From the NCBI GenBank assembly GCA_003021015.1, contig PXRK01000023.1, positions 48,164-112,163 of the forward strand: a stretch of 64,000 nucleotides of DNA. Direction: 5' to 3'. How positions within the stretch are numbered: position 1 is the first letter of the stretch; each line of letters opens with the position of its first letter. The notes beneath the pieces were generated by a model. That model searched no databases. It saw only the letters and a list, made by a program, of their open reading frames with translations, and was not told the DNA's origin. This document shows, piece by piece, positions 16,933 through 25,932 of the stretch. Made by a program: the position numbers and the translations under genes. Source of the stretch: Halobacteriales archaeon QS_4_66_20. GTDB lineage: Archaea > Halobacteriota > Halobacteria > Halobacteriales > Haloarculaceae.

Positions 16933-17901
16933 ATGAGAGCAATCCAGGTCGAGGAGTACGGCGGACGCGACGCCCTCTCGCTGGTCGAGACGGACGTCCC
17001 CGAACCCGGGGACGGCGAAGTACGAATCGAGGTGAACGCCGCGGGGATCAACTTCGCGGACATCATGCAGCGCCGCGGTCACTACCAGGGTGGTCCGGAG
17101 GCCCCCTACATTCCGGGGCTGGAAGTCGCGGGCGTCGTCGACGCCGTGGGTGACGGCGTCGGCCGGAGCGTCGGCGACGAGGTCGTGACGATGCTCGGCG
17201 GGGGCGGCTACGCCGAGTACGCCATCGCCGACGCCGCGGGGCTGTTCGACATCCCGGACGGGCTGGGCTTCGAGGAGGCCGCCGGCTTCCCCGTGCAGTT
17301 CCTGACCGCCCACAACTGCCTCCACGAGTGGGGCGGCCTCGAAGAAGGCGAGTCGGTACTGATCCACGCCGCCGCCGGCGGCGTCGGCACCGCCGCCGTC
17401 CAGATCGCTCGCGAGGCCGGCGCCGAGGTCTTCGGCACCGCCTCGACCCGGGAGAAGCTCGACCTCGCCGCCGAACTGGGCTGCGATCACCCGATCAACT
17501 ACGAGGAGGAGGAGTTCGTCGCGGTCGTCAAGGAGCACACCGACTACGGCGCCGACCTCGTGCTCGACGGGGTCGGCGGCGAGACGACCGAGCGCTCGCT
17601 GGACGCGCTCAAGCAGTTCGGGCGGATGGTCGTCTACGGCGCGGCGTCGGGCCGCCCCGGCAAACCCTCGACTGCGGACATCCTGTTTGCCAACCAGCGG
17701 ATCATCGGCTACCACCTCGGGCGCGCGATCCAGCTCAAGCCGATGAAGGTCATGGGCGCCGTCCCGGAGCTGTCCGAACAGCTCGGCGAGGGGAAGCTGG
17801 AAGTGCAGTTCGACCGCGCGTTCGACCTCGAAGACGCCGCCGATGCCCACGAGTACATCGAGGGTCGCGAGTCGATGGGCAAAGTCGTGCTGGTGCCATA
17901 A
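16933..17901 (+). CDS. Quinone oxidoreductase-like NADPH-dependent MDR family enzyme
   Basis: 322 residues of the zinc-free medium-chain dehydrogenase/reductase family. Seen: the quinone reductase signature region GINFADIMQRRGHYQ, a GroES-like N-terminal half, and the NADPH fold with HAAAGGVGTAAVQIA. The zinc-ligand cysteines of alcohol dehydrogenases are absent. It probably reduces quinones or enals; the substrate is not predictable. The ATG at 16933 follows a TATA-like GTTTATCC by about 30 bp, so a leaderless message is likely. It is divergent from priL. Confidence 0.88.
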   Translation: MRAIQVEEYGGRDALSLVETDVPEPGDGEVRIEVNAAGINFADIMQRRGHYQGGPEAPYIPGLEVAGVVDAVGDGVGRSVGDEVVTMLGGGGYAEYAIADAAGLFDIPDGLGFEEAAGFPVQFLTAHNCLHEWGGLEEGESVLIHAAAGGVGTAAVQIAREAGAEVFGTASTREKLDLAAELGCDHPINYEEEEFVAVVKEHTDYGADLVLDGVGGETTERSLDALKQFGRMVVYGAASGRPGKPSTADILFANQRIIGYHLGRAIQLKPMKVMGAVPELSEQLGEGKLEVQFDRAFDLEDAADAHEYIEGRESMGKVVLVP

Positions 17902-17961
17902 CATCGAGGGGCGACAGCGACACGGGTCGGCCCGACCGACAGCGTTTTTCAGCCCCCGCCC

Positions 17962-20640
17962 GTGGCCAGTAGCGTGAACGTCCGCGGCGTCGTCGTCGAA
18001 GTGGGGGAGGAACGGACAGTCAACACGCAGTACGGCGAGTCCGAGCTACTGGAGGTGACCGTGCGGCCGGATCGGGGCCGGAGCGAACCGACTACGGTGA
18101 CGCTGTGGAACAAGTGGACCGAAACCGGCGAGTACCTCGAACCGGGAATGGACCTCGCAGTCTACGACGCGAAGGAAAAGGAGTACCGCGGCGAGACGCA
18201 GTACGGCACCACCGGCGACTCGATGGTCGTCGTCGAGCCGGAGTTTCTGGTCGACGTGACCGACGTCCGCGCGTGGGTGCAGTGCCCCCGGATGTACTAC
18301 CTGAACAAGCTCGGGGGGACGGACCTCGCCGAACCCGTCGTCAAGGGGACGATCATTCACCAGGTGTTCGGCGACCTGCTGCGGGGCCGGGACCTCGACG
18401 CGGCCGTCGACCAGCGCGTCGAGGGGGCCGGCCTCGACCTGGGGCTGCTCGGCGCCGACCCCGACGGGATGCGCGAGACTGCCCGCCAGCACGCCGAGGC
18501 CATCGAGGGCTGGCTGAACCAGGGCACGCTCACCGAACGCGACGAGTGGCGCTCCGAACAGCTGCTGATCAGCCGGCGCTACGGCATCAAGGGCCGGGCC
18601 GACGCCGTCCGCCGCGGCGCGCCGGTCGAACTCAAGACCGGCAAGAACACCAAACGGGACGCCCGTTTCCAGGACAAGGTCCAGGCGGCCTGCTACGCGC
18701 TGGTGCTCGGGGAAAACCGCGGCGAGCCGCCGGACACCGGAACGCTCCTCTATACGAAAAACGCCGGCCTGGACCGCGTCGAGGCGGACGGCGACCTCTC
18801 GCCGGCGAAGGATTTCTCGATTTCGGGCGGCCTGCTCGCGTTCGTCCTGCGGGCGCGCAACGAACTCGCCGCGATGGAACACGACGCCTCGATCCCGACG
18901 GGCTACGAGGCCGACGCGACCTGCGAGTACTGCTTCGAGCAGGACACCTGCATGGCCGTCTCGGGCCGCCTCGATCAGGAGTCGAAAGCCGGGCAGATCG
19001 GTACGCCGATCCCCGAGGAGGAGCGCGCGTACTTCGACCGCTACTATCGGGCCATCGAGGAGGAGCGCCGGGAGGTCCACCGCGAGTACGCGAAGCTCTG
19101 GGAGCAGAGCGCGGCCGAGCGCGCAGACGACGACCGCGCGCTCGTCGACCTGGAGCCGACCGGCCGGCGGGAACTCGACGGCGGCCGCTGGGAGCTCCGG
19201 GCGACGGGCACCGGCGCCGTCTCGAAGATCCGCGTCGGCGACCTGGTGCTCGCCAGCGACGGCGACCCGGTCGGCGGGAGCGCCGAACTCGCCCGCGTCG
19301 AGCGCCTCGGCGGCGCTGACGACGATATCGTCGTCACGGCCGACGAGCCCGTCGAACTACGCCGGCTGGACATCTACCCCTCGGAGCTGACGACCGACCG
19401 CCTGCTGACGGCGCTACACGACGCCCTGCTCACCCAGTCCGCCGAGTGGAAAGACCCGCTGTTCGAGCGCCGCGACCCCGATTTCGGCGAAGTCGGGGAG
19501 ACGTTCGTCGACAACAACGACGCCCAGGACGAATCAGTCCGGCAGGCCGTCGCTGCCGAGGAGTTCGCGCTCGTCCACGGGCCCCCGGGGACGGGCAAAA
19601 CCTACACGCTCGCGACGATCGTCCGCGCGCTGGTCGAGCGCGGCGACCGTGTGCTCGTCTCGGCGTTTACGAATCGCGCCGTCGACAACGCGCTGGAGGC
19701 GCTGGAGGAGCAGGGGTTCACCGACGTGGTTCGCGTCGGCACCGAGAGCGGCGTCCGCGAGGACATGCAGGAGTACCGGCTGGATCGGGCTGGGGAGCCC
19801 GCGACCTGCGCCGGCCGCCTGCAGGAGGCACCGGTCGTCGCGGCGACGACCGCATCCTGTGGCTCGCGCGCCCTGCGGACGCAGGCGTTCGACGTCGCGG
19901 TCGTCGACGAGGCCGGCCAGCTCACCGAACCCGGCACGCTCGCTGCGGTCGCGCTGGCCGACCGGTTCGTCCTCGTCGGCGACCACAACCAGCTCCCGCC
20001 GGTCGTGCGGGCCGAGAACGACCTCCAGGCGTCGCTGTTCGAGCGCCTCATCGAGACCTACCCCAACGCCGGCACGCTGCTGGACCGCCAGTACCGCATG
20101 GCCCAGCGCATCCAGGCGTTCCCCTCCGAAGAGTTCTACGGGGGACAGCTCCGGCCGGCGACCGGCGCGGTGGCGGGCCAGCGCCTCGCGGACTTGCCGG
20201 GTGTGTCCCCCGAGCGCCTCCCCGAACGACTGCGCGACGGCGTCGTGTTCGCCGATCCGGACGGCGCCGAAACCGGGAACACGAACTCGACGGAGGCCGA
20301 CGAAGTCGCGCGGATCGTCGACCGGTACCTCGCTGCCGGCGTCGACCCGGACGACGTCGGCGTCATCGCCCCCTACCGCGCACAGGTGGCGGAGATCGGC
20401 AACCGGGTGCCGGCGAGCGTGACGGTCGACACCGTCGACCGCTTCCAGGGGTCGAGCAAGGAGGTGATCGTGGTGTCGTTCGTCGCAACGGGGTCGCTGG
20501 ATGGGCCGATCTTCGAGGACTACCGGCGGGTGAACGTGGCCCTGACACGCGCGAAGAAGGCGCTGGTGCTGGTCGGCGACGCCGATGCCCTCTCGACGGA
20601 CGACGTCTACGGTCGGATGGTCGCGTGGGCGAGCCGCTGA
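17962..20640 (+). CDS. Dna2-like nuclease-helicase (PD-(D/E)XK + SF1B)
   Basis: 892 residues. N-terminal OB-like segment (5-95). A RecB/Cas4-type nuclease domain has QCPRMYYLNKL, the catalytic GIKGRADAV (Asp214) and VELKTGK (Glu223, Lys225). Cys108 with Cys321, Cys324 and Cys330 would hold an iron-sulfur cluster, as in Dna2 and Cas4. The C-terminal half is a Upf1-like superfamily 1 helicase: Walker A GPPGTGKT (540-547), VVDEAGQ, QYRM and VALTRAKK. This architecture is that of eukaryotic Dna2, acting in replication and end resection. GTG at 17962 is used; GTG at 17974 is an alternative start. Confidence 0.9.
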   Translation: MASSVNVRGVVVEVGEERTVNTQYGESELLEVTVRPDRGRSEPTTVTLWNKWTETGEYLEPGMDLAVYDAKEKEYRGETQYGTTGDSMVVVEPEFLVDVTDVRAWVQCPRMYYLNKLGGTDLAEPVVKGTIIHQVFGDLLRGRDLDAAVDQRVEGAGLDLGLLGADPDGMRETARQHAEAIEGWLNQGTLTERDEWRSEQLLISRRYGIKGRADAVRRGAPVELKTGKNTKRDARFQDKVQAACYALVLGENRGEPPDTGTLLYTKNAGLDRVEADGDLSPAKDFSISGGLLAFVLRARNELAAMEHDASIPTGYEADATCEYCFEQDTCMAVSGRLDQESKAGQIGTPIPEEERAYFDRYYRAIEEERREVHREYAKLWEQSAAERADDDRALVDLEPTGRRELDGGRWELRATGTGAVSKIRVGDLVLASDGDPVGGSAELARVERLGGADDDIVVTADEPVELRRLDIYPSELTTDRLLTALHDALLTQSAEWKDPLFERRDPDFGEVGETFVDNNDAQDESVRQAVAAEEFALVHGPPGTGKTYTLATIVRALVERGDRVLVSAFTNRAVDNALEALEEQGFTDVVRVGTESGVREDMQEYRLDRAGEPATCAGRLQEAPVVAATTASCGSRALRTQAFDVAVVDEAGQLTEPGTLAAVALADRFVLVGDHNQLPPVVRAENDLQASLFERLIETYPNAGTLLDRQYRMAQRIQAFPSEEFYGGQLRPATGAVAGQRLADLPGVSPERLPERLRDGVVFADPDGAETGNTNSTEADEVARIVDRYLAAGVDPDDVGVIAPYRAQVAEIGNRVPASVTVDTVDRFQGSSKEVIVVSFVATGSLDGPIFEDYRRVNVALTRAKKALVLVGDADALSTDDVYGRMVAWASR

Positions 20641-20738
20641 CCGGGGTAGAGGGGCGCGACGGCCAGCCACTCGGAACAACCAGTGAAAGCCGGCCGTTTA
20701 TACTGTCTCACACTGTAGACGCGAGCGAACGCCGAGCG

Positions 20739-21449
20739 ATGACAGACGGGAACCCCTGGGCGGGGATCGAGACGGTGCTGTTCGACCTCGACCACACGCT
20801 GGTGGAGTACAGACGGGCGTCGGGCGAACTGCTCGCGGCGAGTTTCGAGGCGTGCGACCTCGAGCCCCTCTTTCCGGTCGAGGCGTACTACGAGCGGTTC
20901 GACGAGTATCGGGAGGAGCACGACTCGATCGAGGCGCTCCGGGCTGCCTGCTTTGCGGAGTTGGCCGCCGAAGGCGGCCACGACCCGGCGCTGGGTCGCG
21001 AGGTCGCGGCGGCGTACACGGAGATGCGCGACCAGACCAACGTCGCGTTCGTCGACGGTGCACGGACGGTGCTGGACCGGCTGCACGGCGAGGTGCCGCT
21101 GGGCGTCGTCACGAACGGCACCGGTGAGGCCCAGCGGGCGAAGATCGACGCCGTCGGCCTCGACCGGTGGGTCGACGCCGTCGTGTACGCCGGCGAGGAG
21201 GTGCCGGCCAAGCCCGACACCGCGCCGTTCGAGCGCGCGCTGGACCGCCTGGATGCGTCCCGGGACGCGACGCTGCACGTCGGCGACTCGCTGTCCAGCG
21301 ACGTCGCCGGCGCGAACGCCGCGGGGCTGCACTCAGTCTGGCTGGCCGACACCGACAATCCGACCGGCGCGGACGGCGCGGCCGAACACACGCCGAGCCG
21401 CCGGATCCGGGCAATCGACGACCTGCTCGCGCTGCTCGACGTCGAGTAA
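20739..21449 (+). CDS. HAD superfamily hydrolase
   Basis: 236 residues. HAD motif I is DLDHT (LFDLDHTLVEYRRAS, with the nucleophile Asp), motif II VVTNGT, motif III Lys in VPAKPDTAPF and motif IV GDSLSSDVAGANAAGL. It has a helical cap between motifs I and II, so it is a subclass I small-molecule phosphatase of the phosphoglycolate phosphatase or YjjG type. The substrate is unknown. A TATA-like TTTATACTG stands 40 bp upstream. Confidence 0.88.
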   Translation: MTDGNPWAGIETVLFDLDHTLVEYRRASGELLAASFEACDLEPLFPVEAYYERFDEYREEHDSIEALRAACFAELAAEGGHDPALGREVAAAYTEMRDQTNVAFVDGARTVLDRLHGEVPLGVVTNGTGEAQRAKIDAVGLDRWVDAVVYAGEEVPAKPDTAPFERALDRLDASRDATLHVGDSLSSDVAGANAAGLHSVWLADTDNPTGADGAAEHTPSRRIRAIDDLLALLDVE

Positions 21450-21540
21450 CCGGAGCGGGTGCGGGCGGGGCGAGCCGCCCGCAGCGACCGGGCGGCACAC
21501 ACTGCCGGTGTCACCGGGGCTTTAGGCTCCGAGGTTCTAA

Positions 21541-22470
21541 ATGCCGCCAGTGAAGACGAACATCCTGGACGCGATCGGCTCGCCGCTGGTCGAAGTCTCC
21601 TCGCCGGAACGGACGACGATCGCCGCGAAGGTCGAGTCGTTCAACCCCGGCGGGTCGGCCAAGGATCGGCCGGCACGGGCGATGGTCGAAGCGGCGGAAG
21701 CCGCGGGTGCGATCGACCCCGACGACACCATCGTCGAGGCCACCAGCGGGAACACCGGCATCGGCCTGGCGATGGTCGGCGCCGCCAAGGGGTACGACGT
21801 CCGGCTGGTCATGCCCGCCGCCCGCTCCGCCGAGCGCAGACAGATCGTGCGCGCCTACGGCGCGGACCTCGATTTGATCGACGGCGACATCAGCGACGCG
21901 AGGGAGCGTGTCCGCGAACTCACCGCCCAGTCCGGGTTCGTCGAGATGAAGCAGTTCGAGAACCCGGCCAACCCGGAAGCCCACTTCCGAACGACGGGCC
22001 CGGAGATCCGCGACCAGATCGGCGACCGGACCGTCGACGCGCTGGTCGCCGGCGTCGGCACCGGCGGCACGATCTCGGGTGTCGGCAGGCGACTCCGCGA
22101 GGCGTTCCCGGACCTCGACATCGTGGCCGTCGAGCCCGCCGAGAACGCCGTCCTCTCGGGCGATGAACCCGGGAAAGACGAGTACGATGGGATGGGTCCC
22201 GGCTTCGTCAGCGAGAATCTCGACCGTGACCTGCTGGACGGCGTCGAGACCGTCGCGCTGGACGAGGCCGAGGCGGAGTGTCGCCGCCTCGCTCGCGAGG
22301 AGGGGATCTTCGTCGGCCAGTCCTCCGGCGCATCGAACCTCGCGGCCAAGCGCGTCGCGCGACGCCTCCGCGACGACGCCGCCGAGCCGTTCGTCGTCAC
22401 CGTCTTCTGGGACTCCGGCGAACGGTACGTCTCGACCGGCATGTTCGACGATTCTGGCAAAGATGAGTAG
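21541..22470 (+). CDS. cysK: Cysteine synthase, PLP-dependent
   Basis: 309 residues. The enzyme forms L-cysteine from O-acetylserine (or O-phosphoserine in some archaea) and sulfide. Seen: the PLP-lysine loop NPGGSAKDRPA, the substrate loop EATSGNTGIGLAMV, the phosphate-cup GTGGTISGVG and QSSGASNLA near the end. The N-terminus is immediate, consistent with a leaderless ATG at 21541 after TTTAGG. Whether the donor is acetylserine or phosphoserine cannot be told; a serine kinase-like gene occurs elsewhere in the window (44290-45081). Confidence 0.9.
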   Translation: MPPVKTNILDAIGSPLVEVSSPERTTIAAKVESFNPGGSAKDRPARAMVEAAEAAGAIDPDDTIVEATSGNTGIGLAMVGAAKGYDVRLVMPAARSAERRQIVRAYGADLDLIDGDISDARERVRELTAQSGFVEMKQFENPANPEAHFRTTGPEIRDQIGDRTVDALVAGVGTGGTISGVGRRLREAFPDLDIVAVEPAENAVLSGDEPGKDEYDGMGPGFVSENLDRDLLDGVETVALDEAEAECRRLAREEGIFVGQSSGASNLAAKRVARRLRDDAAEPFVVTVFWDSGERYVSTGMFDDSGKDE

Positions 22471-22607
22471 AGCGGCGGCGGTCCCGACCGCCCCTGATGT
22501 GAAGCACCCACGAGGGGACGCGACTGGAATTAGACCCCGGCGGGAAACACTATTCTGGTTGAATTAGGGGCAAAAATACTTGCAGTACCGGGCCCCAGTG
22601 TCGGGCA

Positions 22608-23423
22608 ATGGAAGGCAGCGAGCAGTCCCAAACCCGGACAGAGCTGCTCCGGAGCAAGCGCGACGCGACCCGCTACCGGATCCTCGTCCAGATCGCCGAG
22701 CGCCAGCCGGCGGTCAGCCAGCAGGAGGTCGCCGACGCGATTGACGTTACGGCCCAGGCGGTGAGCAACTACCTGCAGGAGCTGATCGAGGCCGGTCACG
22801 TCGAGAAACACGGCCGCGGGCGCTACGAGATCACCAAGGAGGGCGTCGACTGGCTGATCTCCCGGACGGACAACCTGCAGTCGTTCGTCGAGCACGTCGC
22901 CGAGGAGGTTATCGGCCAGGTCGACGTCGAAAGCGCCATCGCGACCGACGACGTCAGCGAAGGCCAGCGCGTCTCCCTGGCGATGCGCGACGGCTGTCTG
23001 CACGCGATCCCCGACGGCGACACCGGCGCGACCGCGGTGGCCGTCACTGACGCGGTCGCCGGCGGCGAGGTCGGGCTGACCGACTTCGAGGGCGTCCTCG
23101 ACTACGACCTCGGGGCGGTGACCGTCCTCTCGGTGCCCAGCGTCCGCAACGGCGGCAGCGCAGCCGTCCGCGAGGACGTGGTCGCCCGCTACACCGACGA
23201 GCACGACCTGCTCGCCGTCGCCGGCGTGGAGGCGCTGGCCGCCGCCCGGGAGTGCGGGCTGACGCCCGACGTCCGCTTCGGCACCCCCAAGGCGGTCCGC
23301 GAGGCCGCCACCAAGGGGCTCGACGTCCTGCTGCTGGTCGTCACCGGCCAGCTTTCCCTGCACACCGACACGCTCCGGGACGGGAACATCAGCTACGAAG
23401 TGATCGACGCGGCCGACGACTGA
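22608..23423 (+). CDS. Winged-helix transcriptional regulator at the head of the cobalamin cluster
   Basis: 271 residues. Residues about 20-85 are a MarR/TrmB-type winged helix-turn-helix (ATRYRILVQIAERQPAVSQ, EVADAIDVTAQAVSNYLQE, GHVEKHGRGRYEIT wing). The C-terminal 180 residues form an unrecognised alpha/beta ligand-like domain. Its position directly before the cobalamin salvage genes, on the same strand, suggests it controls them, though this is only by context. A TATA-like AAAATAC lies about 30 bp upstream. Confidence 0.78.
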   Translation: MEGSEQSQTRTELLRSKRDATRYRILVQIAERQPAVSQQEVADAIDVTAQAVSNYLQELIEAGHVEKHGRGRYEITKEGVDWLISRTDNLQSFVEHVAEEVIGQVDVESAIATDDVSEGQRVSLAMRDGCLHAIPDGDTGATAVAVTDAVAGGEVGLTDFEGVLDYDLGAVTVLSVPSVRNGGSAAVREDVVARYTDEHDLLAVAGVEALAAARECGLTPDVRFGTPKAVREAATKGLDVLLLVVTGQLSLHTDTLRDGNISYEVIDAADD

Positions 23424-23427
23424 CCAC

Positions 23428-23505
23428 ATGAGTGTCGCCCCGACGCCGACGGGCCGACTGCTGGAACGGGCAGCCAGCGACGCGACCCGGGGAGTGATCG
23501 GATGA
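23428..23505 (+). CDS. Possible small ORF (25 aa) overlapping the cbiB start
   Basis: ATG at 23428, 4 bases after the regulator stop, opens 25 codons (begins MSVAPTPTGRLLERAAS) and ends TGA at 23503-23505, overlapping the cbiB ATG in an ATGA junction, the usual sign of translational coupling. It could be a leader peptide, or the true upstream end of a remodelled gene. There is no homology evidence. Confidence 0.3.
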   Translation: MSVAPTPTGRLLERAASDATRGVIG

Positions 23506-24515
23506 CCGTATCCGTGGGTCCGCTCGCGGTGCCGGCCCCAACCCTGGCCGTCGTCGTCGCACTCGCCCTGGACGCCATCAGTGCCGAACCGCCCCGGAGC
23601 GTCCACCCGGTCGCACTTTTCGGACGCCTCGTTGCACGCTTCGACCGGGAGTACGACCGGCCGGGAGTCACTGGCGCGGTCATCGCCGCCGCGCTTCCGT
23701 TCCTGTTTGCGCTCGCTCTCGCTGTCCCGGCAGCGCTGGCGCTCGCAGCACACCCCCTTGCCGGCGCCCTCGTCGGCGGTCTCGCGCTGTTTGTTACGCT
23801 CAGCCTGCGGATGCTGCTCGCCGAGGGGCGGTCGGTGATCGAGCTGACCGAAACGGACCCGGCGGAGGCGCGGCAGGCGATCAGGGCGCTGGTCGGCCGG
23901 GACGCCGACGACCTCTCCGCTCCGGAGCTACGCAGCGGCGCCGTCGAGAGCCTCGCGGAGAACCTCGCCGACGGGCTGGTAGCACCGCTGGGCGCGTTTC
24001 TCCTCGGCGCGCTCGTCTCGCTCCCGGTCGCCGTGGGCTGTGCGGCCTGGGTGAAGGGAGTGAACACGCTGGACTCGATGCTGGGCTACCGCTCGAAGCC
24101 AGTCGGCCGCGTCAGCGCACGACTCGACGACGCCGTGATGTGGCTGCCGGCGCGGGCGAGCGCGCTGCTGCTCGCCGTGGCCGCGCGTGATCCGGCTGCG
24201 CTCCCCCGGGCGCGAGCCTGGACACGTACGCCCGCGTCGCCGAACTCCGGGTGGCCGATGGCGACGCTCGCCGCCGCACTCGGGGTCAGGCTGGAGAAAC
24301 CCGGCGCGTACACGCTGAACCCCGACGAGCAGCCTCCGACAGTCGAGCAAGCGCTGCGAGGGGTCCGGATCGTCGCGCTCGCGGGCGGCCTGGCCGGCCT
24401 CGCGACGGTCGCTGTCACGTGGGCGAGCGCCGGAACCCTCTCCGAAGTGACGGATGTTCCTTCGTGGGCATCAAAATGGAAGCTGTCGGCGTTCGTGCTG
24501 GGGGTGGGCCGCTGA
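23502..24515 (+). CDS. cbiB: Adenosylcobinamide-phosphate synthase CbiB
   Basis: 337 residues with about five membrane segments. CbiB attaches the aminopropanol arm to adenosylcobyric acid (or re-attaches it during salvage). Family blocks seen: DAISAEPPRSVHPVALFGR at the N-terminus, ESLAENLADGLVAPL, WVKGVNTLDSMLGYRS and, near the C-terminus, SPNSGWPMATLAAALGVRLEKPGAYTLN (in short pieces, the conserved periplasm-facing loop). It overlaps cobS by one base (TGATG). Confidence 0.93.
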   Translation: MTVSVGPLAVPAPTLAVVVALALDAISAEPPRSVHPVALFGRLVARFDREYDRPGVTGAVIAAALPFLFALALAVPAALALAAHPLAGALVGGLALFVTLSLRMLLAEGRSVIELTETDPAEARQAIRALVGRDADDLSAPELRSGAVESLAENLADGLVAPLGAFLLGALVSLPVAVGCAAWVKGVNTLDSMLGYRSKPVGRVSARLDDAVMWLPARASALLLAVAARDPAALPRARAWTRTPASPNSGWPMATLAAALGVRLEKPGAYTLNPDEQPPTVEQALRGVRIVALAGGLAGLATVAVTWASAGTLSEVTDVPSWASKWKLSAFVLGVGR

Positions 24516-25309
24516 TGTGGCGGGCCGTCGCCGGGGCGCTCGGGTTCCTGACGCGGCTCCCGGTCGGGAACGACAGCGACTCCTGGCACGCGTTCCGGAC
24601 GACGCCGGTTGCGTTCCCGCTGGTGGGTTACGCCGTCGGAATCCTCGTGGCTGTCCCGCTCGCGCTCCCGGTGCCGGCCCCGGTCGCGGCGTTCCTGTTC
24701 CCGGTCTGGCTGTACCTGCTGACCGGGATCACCCACGCCGACGGGCTGGCTGACCTGGGCGACGCGATGGTGGCCCACGGCGACGCCGACCGCCGCCTGT
24801 CGGTGATGCGGGACACGACCGTCGGCGTCGGTGCGGTCCTCCTGATCGTTCTCGCCGTGGCCGGGCTCGTCCTCGCGGGCCTCGCGCTGGCTGGGGAAGT
24901 ACCGACGGATAGCGTCGTCATCGGAAATACTACCTTCGAAGGATTCTGGTCCGCAATCGCAGCCCTCGGAATCGTCGTCGCGGCGGAGGTCGGGGCCAAA
25001 CTCGCGATGGTGGTGCTGGTCTGTGCGGGGACGGCGACCCACGACGGGATGGCTGCAGAGCTGCTGGGAGAGGCGACACACCGGGACGCGGTGCTTCCGG
25101 CGCTGCTCGCGCTCCCGGCCGCCGCGCTGACCTGGCCCAACCCGGCCGCAGCAGTCGCGCTCGGCGCCGCTCTGCTCGGGGCCGTGCCGGTGTGGCTGTG
25201 GTCGACGCGGACTCTCGGCGGGATCAGCGGCGACGTGATCGGCGCGAGCAACGAGATCGCCAGGCTTGTTGGCCTCCACGCCGGTGTGATCGTATGGACG
25301 CTCTGGTGA
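24515..25309 (+). CDS. cobS: Adenosylcobinamide-GDP ribazoletransferase CobS
   Basis: 264 residues, multi-spanning membrane enzyme that joins the lower-ligand nucleoside (alpha-ribazole) to adenosylcobinamide-GDP, the last joining step of cobalamin synthesis. Diagnostic pieces: LGFLTRLPVG at the N-terminus, the catalytic-acidic stretch THADGLADLGDAMVAHGD, and MRDTTVGVGAV. The C-terminal GGISGDVIGASNEI is also conserved. The start overlaps the cbiB stop, and the last 16 bases overlap cobY. Confidence 0.93.
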   Translation: MWRAVAGALGFLTRLPVGNDSDSWHAFRTTPVAFPLVGYAVGILVAVPLALPVPAPVAAFLFPVWLYLLTGITHADGLADLGDAMVAHGDADRRLSVMRDTTVGVGAVLLIVLAVAGLVLAGLALAGEVPTDSVVIGNTTFEGFWSAIAALGIVVAAEVGAKLAMVVLVCAGTATHDGMAAELLGEATHRDAVLPALLALPAAALTWPNPAAAVALGAALLGAVPVWLWSTRTLGGISGDVIGASNEIARLVGLHAGVIVWTLW

Positions 25310-25902
25310 TGTGTGGCGGCCGCGGCACCCGCCTCGACGCCCCCGTCGAGAAGCCGCTGTTCGAGGTGGCTGGCCGCCCCATGATCGAGCAGGTCTACAC
25401 TGCGCTCGCGGACAGCAGCGTCGACACCGTCTACGCCGCTCCCTCGCCGCAAACCCCGGAGACGCGCGCGTTCCTCGAATCGCGCTCCGTTCGCTGCATC
25501 GAGACGCCCGGCGACGGCTACGTCGCCGATCTGAACGCTGCGCGCTCGCAGGTGTCAGATCCCGTCCTCACCGCCGCCGCGGACCTGCCGCTGCTCGCGT
25601 CTGACCTCGTGGATCGGGTGCTGTCGAACCACGACGGCGGATCACTCTCGCTCGCCGTCCCCCGCGCCCTGAAAGAGGTGCTCGGGGTCAGCTACGACCG
25701 CTCGTTCGACCACGAGGGCCAGACAGTCGTTCCTGCGGGGATCAACATCGTAGCCGACGGCGGCAAGGAGGCCACCCACGTCTCCTACGACGCCCGACTG
25801 GCGGTGAACGTGAACCGCCGCGGGGACGCGGCAGTCGCCGGAATGTTGTTGCCTACAAGTGAAGAAAATTGGGAGAACAGCGAAGACGGTGATCGGCCGT
25901 GA
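25294..25902 (+). CDS. cobY: Adenosylcobinamide-phosphate guanylyltransferase CobY
   Basis: 202 residues. CobY is the archaeal replacement for bacterial CobU: it activates adenosylcobinamide-phosphate with GTP. The nucleotidyltransferase signature MCGGRGTRLDAPVEKPL is at the N-terminus, and AAADLPLLA gives the metal-binding Asp. It overlaps cobS by 16 bases. The C-terminal 15 residues are strongly acidic and variable. Confidence 0.9.
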   Translation: MDALVMCGGRGTRLDAPVEKPLFEVAGRPMIEQVYTALADSSVDTVYAAPSPQTPETRAFLESRSVRCIETPGDGYVADLNAARSQVSDPVLTAAADLPLLASDLVDRVLSNHDGGSLSLAVPRALKEVLGVSYDRSFDHEGQTVVPAGINIVADGGKEATHVSYDARLAVNVNRRGDAAVAGMLLPTSEENWENSEDGDRP

Positions 25903-25932
25903 TCGGCGGGGGTTTCGTGGAGGTGGTTCGGG

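Noticed and set aside
23440-23640. Cobalamin riboswitch before cbiB
   Set aside because: No B12-box-like or conserved riboswitch core is visible, and the gap is only 78 bases; such riboswitches are bacterial.
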